DNA from: Hyphomicrobiaceae bacterium | Lineage (GTDB): Bacteria > Pseudomonadota > Alphaproteobacteria > Rhizobiales > JAKIUO01 | Direction: 5' to 3' | Length of the DNA: 32,526 nt | Assembly: GCA_021647535.1 (NCBI GenBank) | Contig: JAKIUO010000009.1 | Location: 1 to 32,526 of the forward strand | In this document: in pieces, positions 17,353 through 24,523 of the stretch | How positions within the stretch are numbered: the stretch's first letter is position 1 | Layout: each line of letters opens with the position of its first letter | The notes under the pieces: generated by a model | Seen by the model: only the letters and a program-made list of their open reading frames with translations | Database searches by the model: none | What the model was told of the DNA's origin: nothing | Made by a program: the position numbers and the translations under genes

Positions 17353-18384
17353 GTGCCCGTTCATGGTGGCGTGGAAATGTTCCACGTCAATCGCTATGCG
17401 CTCCACCAGACCGGCATGGGCAAATTCGCAGGCATAATCAATGGCGCTGGCGAAACCCACTTCATCGGTGCCGCCATGGCTTTTAATGACGATGCCCTTC
17501 AGTCCCAGAAACGAGCCGCCATTATATTGGCGCGTATCCATACGCTCTTTAAGGGCGGCAAAGCCCCCCCGAGCCATCATCGCTCCCAATTTGCTCAACA
17601 AAGACGAGTTCATGGCTTCGCGCAAATAAACGCCCATTTGTTGCGCTGTGCCCTCGGCTGTTTTCAAAGCGATATTGCCGCTAAAGCCTTCGGTGACGAC
17701 GACATCAACATCGCCTTTGCCAATACTATTGCCTTCGATAAAGCCTTTATAGTCAACGGGCAGATCAGAAGCTTGCAAAACCGCATGTGCGTCTTTCACG
17801 TCCTCGACGCCCTTGACCTCTTCCACCCCGATATTGAGCAGCCCTACTGACGGTTTTTCAATATGAAAGATGGCCCGCGACATGGCCGCCCCCATCAAGG
17901 CAAAATCGACAAGCTTGGTGCCCGAGGCACCAATATTGCCCCCCAGATCGAGCACGATACACGGACGTTTTATGGTGGGCCAGATGCCGGCAATAGCCGG
18001 TCGTTCGATATTTGGCAGCATTTTCAGACAGATTTTCGACATGGCCATCAGCGCGCCGGTATTGCCCGCTGAAACCACAGCATCCGATTCGCCAAGTTTG
18101 ACAGCTTCAATGGCCCTCCACATGCTGCTGTCACGGCGACCAGAGCGCAACGCCTGTGACGGCTTGGCATCCATGCTGATGGAGACGCTGGTGTGAATAA
18201 TAGTGGAGCTGCGTGCCAAGTCTTCAAAGCGATTGAGCTGGCGGGTGATCAGTTTTTCATCCCCATAAAGCCGGTAGTGCAAGCCTGGATGGTTCAGCAG
18301 GGCTTTGGCTGCCCCAGCAATCACCACCTCGGGTCCATGATCTCCGCCCATCGCATCTAGTGCTATATTCAAGGGGGGTGACAT
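17344..18384 (-). CDS. plsX: Phosphate acyltransferase PlsX
   Basis: Converts acyl-ACP to acyl-phosphate, the donor used by PlsY for the first acylation of glycerol-3-phosphate. It works in the cytoplasm at the membrane. From ATG 18384 it has 346 residues, normal for the family. The N-terminal signature NIALDAMGGDHGPEVV is unmistakable, and VVSAGNTGALMA, VLDLGGNIGA and VVTEGFSGNIALKT follow. The reading frame extends 23 codons further upstream, but those residues are not family-like, and GGAG lies 13 nt before ATG 18384. It is the head of plsX-fabH-fabH on the minus strand and follows DUF177 after 156 bp, so it may have its own promoter as well as read-through. Confidence 0.96.
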   Translation of the reverse strand: MSPPLNIALDAMGGDHGPEVVIAGAAKALLNHPGLHYRLYGDEKLITRQLNRFEDLARSSTIIHTSVSISMDAKPSQALRSGRRDSSMWRAIEAVKLGESDAVVSAGNTGALMAMSKICLKMLPNIERPAIAGIWPTIKRPCIVLDLGGNIGASGTKLVDFALMGAAMSRAIFHIEKPSVGLLNIGVEEVKGVEDVKDAHAVLQASDLPVDYKGFIEGNSIGKGDVDVVVTEGFSGNIALKTAEGTAQQMGVYLREAMNSSLLSKLGAMMARGGFAALKERMDTRQYNGGSFLGLKGIVIKSHGGTDEVGFASAIDYACEFAHAGLVERIAIDVEHFHATMNGHSD

Positions 18385-18540
18385 GCGCGCTTTTTTCTCC
18401 TGCCAATAGGTGCTTTTCCAGATCGAAGATAAACATTCTTTAGTTCGTGACAAGGTTTATTTTTAATATCAGGGCCTTAACCCACAGCTGAATGAAACGA
18501 CCCTGTCTCCTTATGCAATAAACCGATCCTTGCAAATCTT

Positions 18541-19209
18541 CTATTTCTTATGTTTGTAATCCTTCAACACCAGAAAGGGCGAGGGTCGTCGCCCCTCAAG
18601 CTCGCTGTCGTCTTTATGAGTCGAGACATCTTCTTCAAATGAGGTTCCCGCTTTACGCGGATTTGGGTCAATCGCCAGAGACAAAACCTGGTAGAGAAAC
18701 GGCCCGATCTCTATGCGCCCCCTGGAATACACAATCGGTGGATCTTCTTCGAGCAGTTCACTGCCAGGATCCTCTTCTTGCTGGGGACGAATATGATAGG
18801 TGCCCGCTCTGATAAAATCCTGCAGAAATTCATCTGAGATATTTTCGTCAAACGGCTCAAGCGAAACCACACAATTGGTCTGATATTTGACGCTAAGCTT
18901 GAAGGTGCCGCGACAGGCTTCAATATCTTTGCCAGATATCAAGCGGCCCTCGGCATCATAGGCCCGGTGCATTTCATAGGGGCTGATGTGAAAGGTGCAG
19001 ACCAGATGGCTCAGCTGAAGCGCAAGTGCGCCGCCCTCCATATTGAGTTCTTCTTGCAGCTTTTGCGAAAGCAGCTGCAGTTCTTCTTCACCGGCCTCAA
19101 TCTGCCCGGCCCGGCCCTCATCAGGAAGTCCGGAAACATTGAAGAGCCATTTTACGGGTGAGTTTGATAGGGAAAGCTGTCCCGAAACATCGTCATCATT
19201 GCCCTCCAT
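18541..19209 (-). CDS. DUF177 (YceD-like) protein
   Basis: 222 residues from ATG 19209, which has GGGGAG 8 nt upstream. The frame also allows a TTG one codon earlier. The alphaproteobacterial form of the DUF177 family is recognised by the segment TNCVVSLEPFDENISDEF (about residues 111-128), equivalent to the CxxTLEPF region of homologs, and by the acidic C-terminal half (PPIVYSRGRIEIGPFLYQVL) before a basic end. In other bacteria members of this family are associated with 23S rRNA accumulation and sit next to rpmF-plsX; here rpmF is absent from the locus and the gene precedes plsX directly. The start is 5 nt after the stop of the upstream chaperone gene, so translation is probably coupled. 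Confidence 0.85.
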   Translation of the reverse strand: MEGNDDDVSGQLSLSNSPVKWLFNVSGLPDEGRAGQIEAGEEELQLLSQKLQEELNMEGGALALQLSHLVCTFHISPYEMHRAYDAEGRLISGKDIEACRGTFKLSVKYQTNCVVSLEPFDENISDEFLQDFIRAGTYHIRPQQEEDPGSELLEEDPPIVYSRGRIEIGPFLYQVLSLAIDPNPRKAGTSFEEDVSTHKDDSELEGRRPSPFLVLKDYKHKK

Positions 19210-19214
19210 CAAAT

Positions 19215-19787
19215 CTACTCCCCTTCGTCACGTGCCCCAAAAGGCTCAAACAACTGATCCCCCTGGCTTACGTCATGCAGCGAGATTTTCGCCAACCGTT
19301 TTTGCTCTTTCGTCACATAGGCCGCCAGCTGTTCTGCCTTTGGCAGTTTTTCCTTGTCGTTCTCGAAAAATATATCATTCAGAGCTTGCGGCAACGTCCC
19401 CCGGCTCTCCCCTTCGATGGCTTCTTTGTAATATTCCAGCCGACTTTGAAAACTACGCGCTAGTTTTTTGATGCGTGGCCCCACGCCCATATCGCCAACG
19501 CCAGTTTCGCGCGCCACATCGTCCATATCCTGAAACATCACATCGACAAGCTGTTGAGCCAATATATCAGGCTTGCCTTGCGTGTCAGAGAGCTGGTCCA
19601 GCAAGATAAACATATGGAGGCTGACCATTTCAAAACGTCCTGGAACGGTGTCAGCAACCCCCAATTCACGATAAAACACGCTTTGACGGGCCTGCTTTAT
19701 CGTTGCAGCATAAAGTTGATTGGCCAGCCTATAGGCTGGCGTACCTGTTTTATCCCCGACAAGCAGGTCCTTGATCCAGTCTAACAT
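19215..19787 (-). CDS. Ubiquinol-cytochrome c chaperone (CBP3-like)
   Basis: 190 residues, soluble and helical. It matches the ubiquinol-cytochrome c chaperone family by YRLANQLYAATIKQARQ (residues about 19-35), the core FYRELGVADTVPGRFEM (about 38-54) and the segment DMDDVARETGVGDMGVGPRIKK (about 91-112). In mitochondria the homolog Cbp3 helps cytochrome b assembly of complex III; in alphaproteobacteria the role is assumed to be similar. ATG 19787 has AAGGA 9 nt upstream. It is the first gene of the chaperone-DUF177-plsX series and is divergent from bamE, with about 280 bp between them that must hold both promoters; I could not assign them. Confidence 0.88.
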   Translation of the reverse strand: MLDWIKDLLVGDKTGTPAYRLANQLYAATIKQARQSVFYRELGVADTVPGRFEMVSLHMFILLDQLSDTQGKPDILAQQLVDVMFQDMDDVARETGVGDMGVGPRIKKLARSFQSRLEYYKEAIEGESRGTLPQALNDIFFENDKEKLPKAEQLAAYVTKEQKRLAKISLHDVSQGDQLFEPFGARDEGE

Positions 19788-20065
19788 TGGGTAAATTCCT
19801 TGGTTTTTGTCGAGGAGAAGGCAAAGTTGATGTTATTTCGCACGTTTTTTGACAAAAACAAACATATGAGAGAGGTTTTTCTTCAATCCTGGCACGAAAC
19901 ACTCTAATATCTGATTCTCCTGGTTCCCAACCAGCCTATCACAAGCATTTATTGATGGGGTAGTGTTAGTTGTTTCATTTTTGTCGAACAAAAAACATGA
20001 TTTAATCGCAAAATACCCACAAGCAACAAAAAGCGGGCTAAAGCTTGGTGGGCGATAGGGGAAGA

Positions 20066-20539
20066 ATGTTGAGAAATTTGAAGTGTCAATCAAAACAGAA
20101 CCAAAATCGCCCTCTTATGCGATTTTTTGTTGTTCTGGCGCTCGGGCTACCGCTAGGTGCCTGTGCAGGAAAAATCACCCAGCACGGCCATATGCTGACC
20201 AATGAAGAGATACGGCAGGTACAGCCTGGCATGTCGAAAGATCAGGTGCGCCTGACCCTTGGCTCCCCCGACACCACCTCAACCCTTAGCGCTGAAACCT
20301 ATTATTATATTTCATCGACACGAAAAGGCGTGGCTTTTCTCAAGCCTAAAGTCGTTGGACGACGTGTGGTCGCTGTCTATTTCAACAAGAATGAAAATGT
20401 CCGCAAGGTCGGCTATTACGGCCTTAAAGATGGTAAGGTCTTCGACTTTATCAGCCGGACCACGCCCTCTCATGGCAGCGATACCGGCATTATCAAGCAG
20501 ATTCTTGGTAACTTTGGCAAATCTGGCAAAGTATTTTAA
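20066..20539 (+). CDS. bamE: Outer membrane protein assembly factor BamE (lipoprotein)
   Basis: Component of the BAM complex that inserts beta-barrel proteins in the outer membrane. From ATG 20066 (AGGGGA just upstream) it has 157 residues. The signal peptide hydrophobic core FFVVLALGLPL ends in the lipobox LGAC, giving Cys33 as the lipidated residue. The family core follows: VQPGMSKDQVRLTLGSPD, then YYYISSTRKG and VVAVYFNKNENVRKVGYYGLKDG. A downstream ATG at 20117 would give a shorter signal but has no ribosome site. Divergent to the bc1 chaperone gene, as commonly found in Rhizobiales. The gene ends just 4 bp before a 223-bp inverted-repeat element that may act as its terminator. Confidence 0.93.
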   Translation: MLRNLKCQSKQNQNRPLMRFFVVLALGLPLGACAGKITQHGHMLTNEEIRQVQPGMSKDQVRLTLGSPDTTSTLSAETYYYISSTRKGVAFLKPKVVGRRVVAVYFNKNENVRKVGYYGLKDGKVFDFISRTTPSHGSDTGIIKQILGNFGKSGKVF

Positions 20540-20543
20540 GATC

Positions 20544-20766
20544 GTTTGACTCTGGCATAACTGATGTTACGCACCCAACCTTTGGGCCGATCTTGAAAAA
20601 GAGCCTTCGGCGACGCTTATGCAGCGGGCATTCAGGGACTAGTTCCTGAATGCCCGACAATTGGGATTGCACAAGGGTCTCGACCCTTTGCCGCTTTCGC
20701 GCGTAGCGAACCGCCGGAGGCATTCTTTCCTTCTTTTGCGTAACATCAATGACATAAGAGTCAAAC
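20544..20766. repeat. 223-bp MITE-like element with 29-bp inverted ends and internal palindromes
   Basis: The outer ends GTTTGACTCT (20544-20553) and AGAGTCAAAC (20757-20766) are exact inverted copies. So are the inner blocks TGATGTTACGC (20562-20572) and GCGTAACATCA (20738-20748). Both pairs are separated by exactly 8 non-matching bases. The interior holds a near-perfect 32-bp palindrome (20625-20656, centre ACTAGT), then AAGGGTC-TC-GACCCTT and TTCGC-GCGTA-GCGAA hairpins. It lies between convergent bamE and the HAD gene. The interior shares module order with the repeat at 32.1 kb. Confidence 0.7.
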
Positions 20767-20804
20767 AACCTCAAAAAATCTGCTGTAAGACCGTGGTTCG
20801 CCCC

Positions 20805-21578
20805 TTAAGCGGCGTGCCATTTCCTGGCCAGCTCCAGATCAACAAGATCATGCCCCTCAAAAAGGCTGGATACGGCGTGGCCGGAGGTTCCCTTAAAAGG
20901 CGCTCCTGCCTCGCCAAGATTATCAATGACCGCCAACGCCCCGCTAAAATCCTGCCCGGCGCTATATTCACTGACCGTAATCAACACGGGAATATTTGCA
21001 GCCCGCGCCGACAAGATGCCGTTTGTGGTATCTTCAAAGGCCAGACATTGCGGCCCTTCCAGCTTCAGACCCTCCAGAGCCAGCTCATAAACATCTGGAG
21101 CCGGTTTTTTGTTGGCAACCATATCGCCAGCCGCCACCGCTTCAAACCAGCCCAACGCCTCTTTGCCAAGGGTGCCCTCAAATAGAGCGGTCAGGGGTTC
21201 AATATTGGTGGTGGTGGCAATCGCCAGGCGCATACCGCTGGCTTTGGCCTCACGCAATAATCGTTCAACACCAGGGCGCAAAGGCACTTCGCCGGTTTTC
21301 ACCAGATCCATGTAGAGCGCCGTTTTGCGGACATGCATATCGGGGATCAGATCATCATTGTCGATAAAATGCTGGCCTTTAGAGGGATTGTAATGGCGCA
21401 CAAAATGGCGCATACGCTCCTTGCCGCCAGTAATTTTCAGCAGCTCGCCATAAGTCTTGATGCTCCAGTGCCAGTCAAGATCCTTTTCGGCAAACATCTT
21501 GTTGAAAGCGGCCCGGTGCGCCTCTTCCGTTTCAGCCAGCGTGCCGTCACAATCAAAGATCAGTGCTTCAAGTTCCAT
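20805..21578 (-). CDS. cbbY: HAD-superfamily phosphatase, CbbY-like
   Basis: 257 residues from ATG 21578, with GGGGA 7 nt upstream; the longer frame to 21650 is not family-like. HAD motifs are complete: motif I FDCDGTLAETE (nucleophile D9, acid D11), motif II in AIATTTN, motif III Lys in NKKPAPDVY, and motif IV FEDTTNG. The cap-domain segment WSIKTYGELLKITGGKERM is characteristic of the CbbY subgroup, whose characterised member dephosphorylates xylulose-1,5-bisphosphate, an inhibitor of Rubisco. No Calvin-cycle gene is in the window, so the substrate here is uncertain and other sugar phosphates are possible. It is convergent with bamE, with a MITE-like element between them. Confidence 0.85.
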   Translation of the reverse strand: MELEALIFDCDGTLAETEEAHRAAFNKMFAEKDLDWHWSIKTYGELLKITGGKERMRHFVRHYNPSKGQHFIDNDDLIPDMHVRKTALYMDLVKTGEVPLRPGVERLLREAKASGMRLAIATTTNIEPLTALFEGTLGKEALGWFEAVAAGDMVANKKPAPDVYELALEGLKLEGPQCLAFEDTTNGILSARAANIPVLITVSEYSAGQDFSGALAVIDNLGEAGAPFKGTSGHAVSSLFEGHDLVDLELARKWHAA

Positions 21579-21653
21579 GCTGTTTTCCCCTAAACATTCT
21601 TTAGCTGATATTTCCTCATGAGGGCTGTTTCTAGCAGGGAATGGCGTCACTCA

Positions 21654-22427
21654 CTACCTTTTTGAGGATCGAGGGTCAGGGGGCAGGATTTCTTGTACCG
21701 GCAGCACATTTTGATAGAGCATCAGCGCCCGCAGCAGATAGAAAGTCGCTACGCCATTGAGGATATGCCAGATCCAATGGGTGCCGATAAAATGCACGAA
21801 CAAAAAGGTCTGCAGACAAAACAGATGATCAATCGCATGAAAAAACAGCGCCGCCAAAAACAATCCGGTGGCCAGCATCATGGAACGGGCTGCCTGATGT
21901 CCCCGCCTATGGAGCCAAAAAGACAGCCCCGCCAGCATGATCAATGTCGGCACATAGCCAGCAGTACCATTAAAACAAGAGGTTGCCCCCCCAAATCTGA
22001 TGGACCATTGCGGCTGCAGGGCCGCATCAGCAAGCGGACAACTCATCGTCAACCCGGCAATCGTCATTATGAGATAGCTAATGCTGATAAAAGCGGCGGC
22101 ACCTGCCGGCAGCTCAAGAAACCTGTTAAGCGCCATGGAAAAATAGACAAACATCAACAATACAAAGGGCAGAAGGTGCGCCAGTTCACTGGCCTGAGTG
22201 GCCAACAGGTGAAAGGCAAGGCTGCCAAGCCCCGTCAGGAACGTCAGCCCGATCAATAGCAGGTGGTCAGTACTTTTTTGCAAAAAAGGCTCGGTGCGAT
22301 AGATCCACAGGGCCGCCGCCCCGGCCAGCAGAAAAGACATGGCAGAAAGCGCATTGACTGGCTCTGCGAACAATCCAGAGCCTGTGCCTCGCTCGCAATA
22401 GAGCCAAACGGTTTGATTCCAGTTCAT
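21654..22427 (-). CDS. Ceramidase-family (alkaline ceramidase-like) membrane protein
   Basis: 257 residues with about seven hydrophobic helices. The N-terminal YCERGTGSGLFAEPVNALS is the hallmark of the ceramidase family, as are GLGSLAFHLLATQ (a Ser and a His near residues 68-73) and the C-terminal HxxxH-like GTHWIWHILNGV, which together supply the zinc-binding histidines known in alkaline ceramidases. Bacterial members are annotated as ceramidases but many lack biochemical proof, and the true substrate (N-acyl lipid or another amide) is unknown. It lies upstream of the CbbY-like gene on the same strand, 75 bp apart. The ribosome site is weak (AGGCTGG). Confidence 0.82.
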   Translation of the reverse strand: MNWNQTVWLYCERGTGSGLFAEPVNALSAMSFLLAGAAALWIYRTEPFLQKSTDHLLLIGLTFLTGLGSLAFHLLATQASELAHLLPFVLLMFVYFSMALNRFLELPAGAAAFISISYLIMTIAGLTMSCPLADAALQPQWSIRFGGATSCFNGTAGYVPTLIMLAGLSFWLHRRGHQAARSMMLATGLFLAALFFHAIDHLFCLQTFLFVHFIGTHWIWHILNGVATFYLLRALMLYQNVLPVQEILPPDPRSSKR

Positions 22428-22562
22428 CGCCAGCCTGTCCGTTTCTTCTGTCTGCTTTATTCTCCGGCACGTTCACATGAAACGGCTCTATTCAACAGAC
22501 TACCGCAAGTCTCACCAGATGCTAATAGCTGCTCTCGACTATTGTTAACGCAGTGAACCATC

Positions 22563-23057
22563 TTATTGCGCCTTGGCCCAGTGCAAGACCGCAAGAGCCG
22601 TTCTTTTGCGATTGCCGACATATTCCAAAAGGATGAGGAAACACGGGCCATCCCGGCGCTCGCGCAGATCAGAAAACCCCTTTTCACGATTGCTGGCAAT
22701 TTCTATTTGCAAGGCCAGCCAATTGGCGATCTCACGATCCTGCAGATTTGCATATATTTTGGCCACCTGGCCCCACTGATCTGGGCGGCTTAACCCGGCT
22801 GGCAGACGCAGCGGGCGGGCATAAAGATATTTGTGAAGGACTGTCCATTTGGCAAATGTCAGCTCGGCAGCCCGCAAATCATCAATAGCGGCGCTTTGTT
22901 GTTCCGCCCTGATCGCCTCATGGATAAGGCGCAGATCATGGGCCTCATTTTCAATAGGTCTGGCCTTTTTGATCAGGCGCTCAAGTTCGGAAAACTCGTC
23001 GCCATGGGTGTCCGCTGCCTTCACAATCGCAACCTCAAGACCGGAGCCAGGGGTCAT
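22563..23057 (-). CDS. Hypothetical protein, paralog of the adjacent upstream gene
   Basis: 164 residues from ATG 23057; the frame extends much further upstream, but that part only shadows the neighbouring gene. It overlaps the end of the upstream gene by about 20 bp, which suggests translational coupling. Not recognised as a named family. Residues about 65-160 align with residues about 37-135 of the upstream protein: a Trp-x-x-LH-x-Tyr opening, RP-x-R, QW, REI/REL, N-x-E-x-G, a D-x-R then G-x-C, EY and a final L-x-W. The N-terminal 60 residues are acidic and helical. No signal peptide or membrane helix is visible. One cysteine (in DGPCFLILLEY) is shared with the paralog. Confidence 0.65.
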   Translation of the reverse strand: MTPGSGLEVAIVKAADTHGDEFSELERLIKKARPIENEAHDLRLIHEAIRAEQQSAAIDDLRAAELTFAKWTVLHKYLYARPLRLPAGLSRPDQWGQVAKIYANLQDREIANWLALQIEIASNREKGFSDLRERRDGPCFLILLEYVGNRKRTALAVLHWAKAQ

Positions 23058-23565
23058 CCATACCATAACCCAGCCATTCTTCTTCCTCTTCATCACCCGA
23101 CTTGCAGCGATCAAGGATCTCTTTTGTTTTGGCGTGAAAGGCCCCGTCAATGCGGTGACAACCCTCTTTTTGGGCGCTTTCCTCCCAATCCAGAATGACC
23201 TTGGCCTTGTGCTCGCGCATGGCCAGATATTCGACAATGGCTTCATGGCAGGTGCCACGGCGCGGCGGCCGCATATCCTGAATGCCGTTTTCATGATTGC
23301 GGGTAATATCGGATTGCTGCCAGCAAAAATCAATCAGCTCGCGCTCGCGCATCTCACGCATTTTGTTCATGGCCTCTTGCCATTGGCTTGAGCGCGGCTG
23401 TCTCGGTGTCACCCGAAAGGGCCGCAAACGCACATATTCGTGCAAAAGCTGCCATTTCTCATGCTGCTGCTGGCGCTGCACGAGATGGCTCTGTTCTGTA
23501 TGATCCGGTTTTTTGATCCGCGCCACCAGCTCATGGATGTGCGCTAATTTATTGCTGTTAGACAT
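23035..23565 (-). CDS. Hypothetical protein, first member of a tandem paralogous pair
   Basis: 176 residues, soluble, unusually rich in Arg, His, Gln and Glu, with a very acidic end (DEEEEEW). It shares with the downstream gene the pattern WQLLHEYVRLRPFR, SSQWQEAMNKM, RERELIDFC, DITRNHENGIQDMR, then GTCHEAIVEYLAMR and ILDWEE. It therefore forms a tandem duplication with overlapping genes. The C-terminal 40 residues, after the shared part, have no counterpart in the partner. It is divergent from the phosphodiesterase gene 120 bp away. Charged helical character would allow a nucleic-acid or protein-binding role, but no function can be assigned. Confidence 0.68.
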   Translation of the reverse strand: MSNSNKLAHIHELVARIKKPDHTEQSHLVQRQQQHEKWQLLHEYVRLRPFRVTPRQPRSSQWQEAMNKMREMRERELIDFCWQQSDITRNHENGIQDMRPPRRGTCHEAIVEYLAMREHKAKVILDWEESAQKEGCHRIDGAFHAKTKEILDRCKSGDEEEEEWLGYGMDDPWLRS

Positions 23566-23685
23566 GGGATAATCGAGCTTTTGCCTCTATTTGCAGATAT
23601 TCAAATATTGTTATATACACAGTGTTTCCACTGCCATTTAGAGGCAGTCTATCCTTTTTTTGCCCTGTTTCCAAGGATTGTCCCT

Positions 23686-24474
23686 ATGTTTCTGGCTCAA
23701 ATTTCCGATACGCACCTGCTTTCCCTGCAGGAAAATGATCCGGTTGCCGTAAAACGGGCTGATAATCTGATGCGTTGCATTGACACCATCAACCAACTAC
23801 CCGTCGCGCCGCAAGCCGTTGTGCATACTGGTGACATGATCAATTTTGGCCCTGAAAACGATTATGGTCTGGCCTGTGAAATCCTTTCGCAGCTCAAAGC
23901 ACCGTTTTTCCCAACGCTCGGCAATCGCGATTCACGGCCCGAGTTCATCAAAAGCTTTCTGCTGCCAAAAACTATTTCCAACGAAAATGCCTTTTGCCAA
24001 TATCGTGTTGTACTGAAGGATTTTGATGTGGTGGCCGCTGATACCAAAAGCCTGACCAGAAATTGTGGCACGAGCTGCCCGGAGCGAATTGCTCAACTGC
24101 AAGAGCTTCTCAAACAGGACTGCGACAAGCCGGTGTTCGTTTTTCTACATCACCCGCCGACCCGAATTGAGGCCTTGAAGAACCCCTTGCAGTTTGACGA
24201 AATTGAAAATGCCCGCGCTTTTACTGATCTGTTTGATCGCTTTGACAATATTGTGCGCATTTTATGTGGTCATACGCACCGCTCGGATATCGTGCAAATG
24301 GGTCGCCATCAAGCCAGCACCCTGCCCAGTCTGGCCACTGATGTGCGGCTTGACCAATATCCCAACACTCTTGTCAATGAGCCTATTTTTCAAATACACG
24401 AGCTGCACGAAGACGGCCATGTCACCAGTATGAGCCATTTTGCAAAGGCGCGACCAGAGGCGGCTCTTGCCTGA
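23686..24474 (+). CDS. Metallophosphoesterase, CpdA-like cyclic nucleotide phosphodiesterase family
   Basis: 262 residues from ATG 23686 (AAGGA 8 nt upstream). The frame is open for 35 codons before it, but these are not conserved. The dinuclear-metal motifs are in order: SDTH near the start (D8, H10), HTGDMINFG (GD box), GNRD where the family usually has GNHD, FLHHPP (HH box) and CGHTHRS (GHxH). The family hydrolyses phosphodiesters such as 3',5'-cAMP or glycerophosphodiesters. The histidine of GNHD normally acts as proton donor, so the Arg may alter activity or substrate; some relatives share this change, so it may be a subfamily trait. It is divergent from the tandem unknown genes and convergent with the caspase-like gene. 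Confidence 0.83.
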   Translation: MFLAQISDTHLLSLQENDPVAVKRADNLMRCIDTINQLPVAPQAVVHTGDMINFGPENDYGLACEILSQLKAPFFPTLGNRDSRPEFIKSFLLPKTISNENAFCQYRVVLKDFDVVAADTKSLTRNCGTSCPERIAQLQELLKQDCDKPVFVFLHHPPTRIEALKNPLQFDEIENARAFTDLFDRFDNIVRILCGHTHRSDIVQMGRHQASTLPSLATDVRLDQYPNTLVNEPIFQIHELHEDGHVTSMSHFAKARPEAALA

Positions 24475-24523
24475 TCTGGGCCTGAGCGGATTTCACCCCA
24501 GGGCCATTCAGCGCCTTGTTCAT

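Noticed and set aside
19833..20093. 86-codon ORF in the bamE / chaperone divergent gap
   Set aside because: No ribosome site and no family pattern; it would cover the promoter region of both genes and overlap the bamE start.
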